Assembly: GCA_022841795.1 (NCBI GenBank)
Contig: JALHQU010000038.1
Coordinates: forward strand, 1-41,346
DNA length: 41,346 nt
Reading direction: 5' to 3'
Source: Fimbriiglobus sp.
GTDB lineage: Bacteria > Planctomycetota > Planctomycetia > Gemmatales > Gemmataceae
Shown piece after piece: positions 38,856 to 41,346 of this stretch. Within the stretch, counting starts at the first letter, position 1. Every line of letters begins with the position of its first letter. The notes under the pieces are model-generated. The model made no database searches and was not told the DNA's origin. It saw only the letters and a list, made by a program, of their open reading frames with translations. The position numbers and the translations under genes are program-made.

Positions 38856-39343
38856 GTGCCGCACGCCTGCTGGCGAAGGAACGCCAGCCCGTCGCGCGCG
38901 GCCTGCTTCGCCTTCGCCCACGTCACTTTCTCGCCGGTACCCTTCTCGTCCGCATCTTCCTGTAGCCCCGACCGCACCACTTCGATGAGCGCGTCGTCCG
39001 GCTCATCCGGCAGGTCATCGGGAATGTACTCCGCACCCTCCGGGTGCGGCTTCGGATCAACCGCACCCGAAGGGTGCGGAGTACATTCCCGATGCGACTC
39101 CATCCCGATCATCGCCCTGCCGTGCCGCTGGCGGGTGGTCTCCAGGTTCAGGATCATCTCGGCCGCCCGCATCACCACCTTTGGGTCGTGGTGCGTGAGC
39201 AGCCCTTGCAGGGCGGCGATGGCGGCGAACACCGCGTCGGTTAGCACCGCTTCCCGCCCCTCGCGGGTGGCCGGCATCGGCGGCAGGGACTTCTTCGGTT
39301 CGTTCAGGTACGGGGCAACACGGTTCGGGATGACGGCGAACAT
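38699..39343 (-). CDS. Uncharacterised protein with repeat insertion and read-through C-terminus
   Basis: The frame has 214 codons from the ATG at 39343, with GAGGG 6 bases upstream and a good promoter at 39377-39404, so expression is likely. The N-terminal 85 residues ('EGREAVLTDAVFAAIAALQGLL', 'HHDPKVVMRAAEMILNLE') look like a helical, possibly DNA-binding domain; I do not recognise a family. Residues of about 86-108 derive from a palindrome (39019-39091). The final 55 residues are antisense to rsmE and are probably an accidental extension after loss of the native stop. The true functional part may end near 'LAFLRQQACG'. Confidence 0.5.
   Translation of the reverse strand: MFAVIPNRVAPYLNEPKKSLPPMPATREGREAVLTDAVFAAIAALQGLLTHHDPKVVMRAAEMILNLETTRQRHGRAMIGMESHRECTPHPSGAVDPKPHPEGAEYIPDDLPDEPDDALIEVVRSGLQEDADEKGTGEKVTWAKAKQAARDGLAFLRQQACGTHPAAHAAATTAAVSTRSTRGPNDRGRHPAAVAAATSSALNPPSGPIARATP
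39019..39091. repeat. Palindrome inside an open reading frame
   Basis: The 31-base arms 39019-39049 and 39061-39091 differ at one position, with an 11-base loop. The element is in frame within the 38699-39343 ORF and encodes a Pro/His-rich segment (CTPHPSG...PHPEGAEYIP). Confidence 0.85.
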
Positions 39344-39376
39344 GACTGGCCCTCGTTTTGGACGCATGTATCTAGT

Positions 39377-39404
39377 ATTATCATGTACAGTTATCGAAAG
39401 TCAA
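39377..39404 (-). promoter_or_regulatory. Promoter of the 39343 gene
   Basis: On the minus strand TTGACT (39404-39399) and GATAAT (39382-39377) are 16 bases apart, each one mismatch from consensus, in a locally AT-rich stretch. Transcription would start about 27 bases before the ATG at 39343. Confidence 0.65.
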
Positions 39405-39434
39405 GCGGATCGGTGGAAATTTGTCCCATATGTT

Positions 39435-39710
39435 CGTGGCACCGGCGGCCCGCCGGTGACCCCGTAGGGTGGGTCCGGTCCGGTGAGGACCGGACCCACC
39501 CTACGGGGCGTGCCGTTCCTGGCGAACGGCGCGACGTGAGCCTGCGGTGGGTTTGGCGAACCCCGGCCGCCAGGTCGGTGGGTGCGTGCGGGAACTGGCT
39601 CGCACCCGCGGCCCTGGCGGGCCGGGTTCGCCCAGAACCGGCGGCGGGGCTCACCGACCTTACGGTCAGTTCGGCCCGCCCTACCAGAGGCCGGCTTAGT
39701 AGGGCGGGCC
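39435..39710. repeat. Palindrome-rich spacer: half family A, perfect 22-bp hairpin, family E copy 2, 12-bp hairpin
   Basis: In order: a single family A arm (39435-39458); a perfect 22-bp inverted repeat (39460-39481 with 39487-39508, 5-base loop); family E copy 2 (39551-39632), matching 30999-31137 but with a shorter centre; and GGCCCGCCCTAC (39673-39684) pairing with GTAGGGCGGGCC (39699-39710). Between 39344 and 39920 I find no gene, only these repeats and two promoter-like sites. Four repeat types abut one another, as if this gap were an insertion hot spot. Confidence 0.85.
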
Positions 39711-39788
39711 GCCGTCGAGCGGAGCGAGACAAGCCCCGCCGCCCCGCGGTCGAAAGGCAGGAGTAGAACCGGGCACGACACCAAGCTG

Positions 39789-39817
39789 TTGACTGGCATC
39801 GAACTCCGGGATACGAT
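39789..39817 (+). promoter_or_regulatory. Candidate promoter of the HNH endonuclease gene
   Basis: TTGACT (39789-39794) and TACGAT (39812-39817) are 17 bases apart, about 100 bases before the start codon. The -35 is strong and the -10 moderate. Confidence 0.5.
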
Positions 39818-39920
39818 TCAAAATCGAGTTATCGCGTCATGTAGACCCACCCAAACCGCTTCGGCCGATCCGCATATACACAATTTCGGCGGCTGAAGTC
39901 CCATGTGCTGGGGAAGTCCG

Positions 39921-40787
39921 ATGGGCAACGTGTGGAAGATTGCCCCCGGTCGCGCCGCGAGCCACTGGGGGATGTGTCGAAGTCTAGGGTGTATCGCTCT
40001 CGGCTGGAGGCGCCTGAACGACTACAACACCTTCAGCAGTGAGGAGGAGATCCAACGCGCCCTCGGAGGTGGTCCGGGGGATGGTGTGGGTGCCGCTCAG
40101 TCCATCTGGCGATTCGCCCACGTCGTCCAACCATCGGATTTAGTCGTTGCCAACCAGGGTCGTAGTCGAGCCGTTGGAATAGGTGTCGTGAGGAGCGAAT
40201 ACCTGCCACCTGGCTCACCAAAGAATCCGAGCATGAGCAAACGGCTCCCACACGCGCGGCTCGTCAATTGGATTGTTGATCTGCCCATCGATCTGGATCG
40301 GTTCTTCTTTGGTATCGCTACTGTTCACTTGCTGGGGGCTGACCGAGTCGATCAGATCATCAGTGCATATCAGAATCGATACCCGACCTTCGGACCAATC
40401 CTCGACCAGTTATTTCGGTACCCTGTAGGTATCGAACCTGAGCGGGCAATCGAGGACGCTTTCGAGGAAGGGGTGGTCAAGTACCACCTCCACCGTCGTA
40501 AGGAGCGGAACCAGCGGGCGGTTCAGTGTAAGAAGGAGAGCGTGTTGGCGAAGTTCGGGATGTTGGCGTGCGAAGTCTGCGACTTCGACTTTAGCCGAGT
40601 CTACGGCTCGCTTGGCAGTGGGTTCGCGGAATGCCATCACCGCATGCCTCTCAAAACTCTCGAAGAGGGGCACCGCACTCGTTTACGAGACTTGGCCATA
40701 GTGTGCGCAAACTGCCACCGGATGCTGCACAAAAGCCGTCCGATGTTGTCCGTCGAAGCGTTACGTGTCTTGATAGAATCGCAGTAA
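39921..40787 (+). CDS. HNH endonuclease with N-terminal EVE/PUA-like domain (possible type IV restriction)
   Basis: From the ATG at 39921 (GGGGAAG just upstream; an in-frame ATG at 39903 is possible) the protein has 288 residues. The C-terminal 75 residues form an HNH nuclease: C-E-V-C, then 'FAECHHRMPL', then 'LAIVCANCHRMLHK', i.e. a four-cysteine zinc frame around the catalytic histidines, as in McrA-like enzymes. The N-terminal part ('NVWKIAPGRAASHWG', 'IALGWRRLNDYNTF', 'VVANQGRSRAVGIGVV') resembles EVE/PUA-like modified-base readers. This layout suggests cutting of modified foreign DNA; that is inference. Visibly lower GC than its neighbours, and a repeat-rich flank, suggest recent acquisition. 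Confidence 0.82.
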   Translation: MGNVWKIAPGRAASHWGMCRSLGCIALGWRRLNDYNTFSSEEEIQRALGGGPGDGVGAAQSIWRFAHVVQPSDLVVANQGRSRAVGIGVVRSEYLPPGSPKNPSMSKRLPHARLVNWIVDLPIDLDRFFFGIATVHLLGADRVDQIISAYQNRYPTFGPILDQLFRYPVGIEPERAIEDAFEEGVVKYHLHRRKERNQRAVQCKKESVLAKFGMLACEVCDFDFSRVYGSLGSGFAECHHRMPLKTLEEGHRTRLRDLAIVCANCHRMLHKSRPMLSVEALRVLIESQ

Positions 40788-40884
40788 CGGCTGGCAGAAT
40801 GAAGCGTTGCAGCAGGCACCCGCCTTCCGGCGCAGTTAATGTTGGAGCGTACTTGGAGCGGCGTCTGAACGCAGTCGATCACCG

Positions 40885-41346
40885 TCAATAATCCTGCCGC
40901 TTGAGCGCCAGTAGCGCCGCCTTCATCTCCGTCGCGGTGTTGTATCGCCCGTTGCGGTCCACGCTGATCGCCTTCATCAGCAGGGCGGCCAGGTCGTCCT
41001 CGATGTCCGGTTTGAGCTGCTTCACCTGCCGCGGCGGGGTGTTCATCCGCCGGCGGAGCGTCTCCTCCGAGTTGAGCGACTTCTCCCACGGCATGAAGTT
41101 GGTGAACAGCTCGTAGGCGGTCACGCCCAGCGCGAACATGTCCACCCGGTGGTCGGTGGTGCTCCGCTTGATCACCTCCGGGGCCAGGTAGTCCACCGTG
41201 CCGGTGCGGTTGCCCGGCTGGCAGAATTCCGGCGTGTACGGGATGGTCAGGCCGAAGTCGATCAGCTTCACCACCCCGTGCTGGGTGACCATCACGTTCC
41301 GCGGGCACAGGTCGCGGTGCAGGTACTTGCTGTCGTGCAGGAACTG
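40885..41346 (-). CDS. Serine/threonine protein kinase, C-terminal part (cut by window edge)
   Basis: The 153 codons seen belong to a Hanks-type kinase whose N-terminal half lies beyond the window. The catalytic loop reads HRDLCPRNV, the metal-binding motif is DFG ('LIDFGLTIPY'), and the activation segment ends in 'GTVDYLAPEVIKR' (APE). 'DMFALGVTAYELF' and the helical end ('LMKAISVDRNGRYNTATEMKAALL') complete the C-lobe. All catalytic residues in view are intact. The gene ends just after the C-lobe with no transmembrane or sensor domain, so any regulatory part must be N-terminal. Confidence 0.93.
   Translation of the reverse strand, partial: QFLHDSKYLHRDLCPRNVMVTQHGVVKLIDFGLTIPYTPEFCQPGNRTGTVDYLAPEVIKRSTTDHRVDMFALGVTAYELFTNFMPWEKSLNSEETLRRRMNTPPRQVKQLKPDIEDDLAALLMKAISVDRNGRYNTATEMKAALLALKRQDY

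Overview
The window is high-GC bacterial DNA that reads as a planctomycete chromosome, most likely Gemmataceae. The evidence is family content: a BBP7-type outer-membrane barrel, a very large secreted PVC-type cytochrome c with HEAT-like repeats, a secreted protein with the planctomycete 'LExxxRxxPA' N-terminal tag, a Tat-exported Gfo/Idh/MocA oxidoreductase, a ThuA-domain protein, tetrahydromethanopterin-linked C1 genes, and many long intergenic palindromes. No plasmid, phage, IS or CRISPR signature was seen.

Layout. 1-2.6 kb: BBP7 barrel diverging from hemB. 2.7-8.2 kb: a C1-transfer cluster with ftr/fhcD (minus strand) facing away from fwdD, a 48-residue ORF, fwdB, fwdA and fwdC. 8.3-13.4 kb: ThuA protein, serine hydrolase, PIG-L deacetylase, an FAD enzyme with flavin-halogenase motifs, and a MarR regulator with a clear promoter/operator. 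13.6 kb: tRNA-Met(CAU). 13.8-21 kb: two giant secreted proteins. 21-24.3 kb: M2-like metallopeptidase, UbiA-family prenyltransferase and a membrane protein. 24.4-29.5 kb: a minus-strand moxR / ABC ATPase / ABC permease / DUF58 cluster. 29.6-34.4 kb: HlyD-type adaptor, polysaccharide-export lipoprotein, two low-complexity secreted proteins and a PII protein. 34.4-39.3 kb: membrane protein, RRM protein, Gfo/Idh protein, lipoprotein, rsmE and an uncharacterised ORF. 39.4-41.3 kb: a palindrome-rich spacer, an HNH endonuclease of lower GC, and a truncated Ser/Thr kinase.

The most notable signal is in the C1 cluster. fwdB is interrupted by one in-frame UGA exactly at the active-site Cys/Sec position of formylmethanofuran dehydrogenase subunit B (motif x-HGP). 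A two-part hairpin with an AGUU loop follows directly, as a bacterial SECIS element would. The [4Fe-4S] cysteines of FwdB and a genuine molybdopterin-binding FwdD are both kept. This suggests a selenocysteine-containing, redox-capable formylmethanofuran dehydrogenase rather than the hydrolytic Fhc complex of methylotrophic proteobacteria, whose B subunit has lost these ligands.

The second theme is a dense set of intergenic palindromes in at least five sequence families, several with perfect 22-35 bp arms. They lie between most genes and in places run into reading frames, where they have added residues to proteins or created misleading start extensions.
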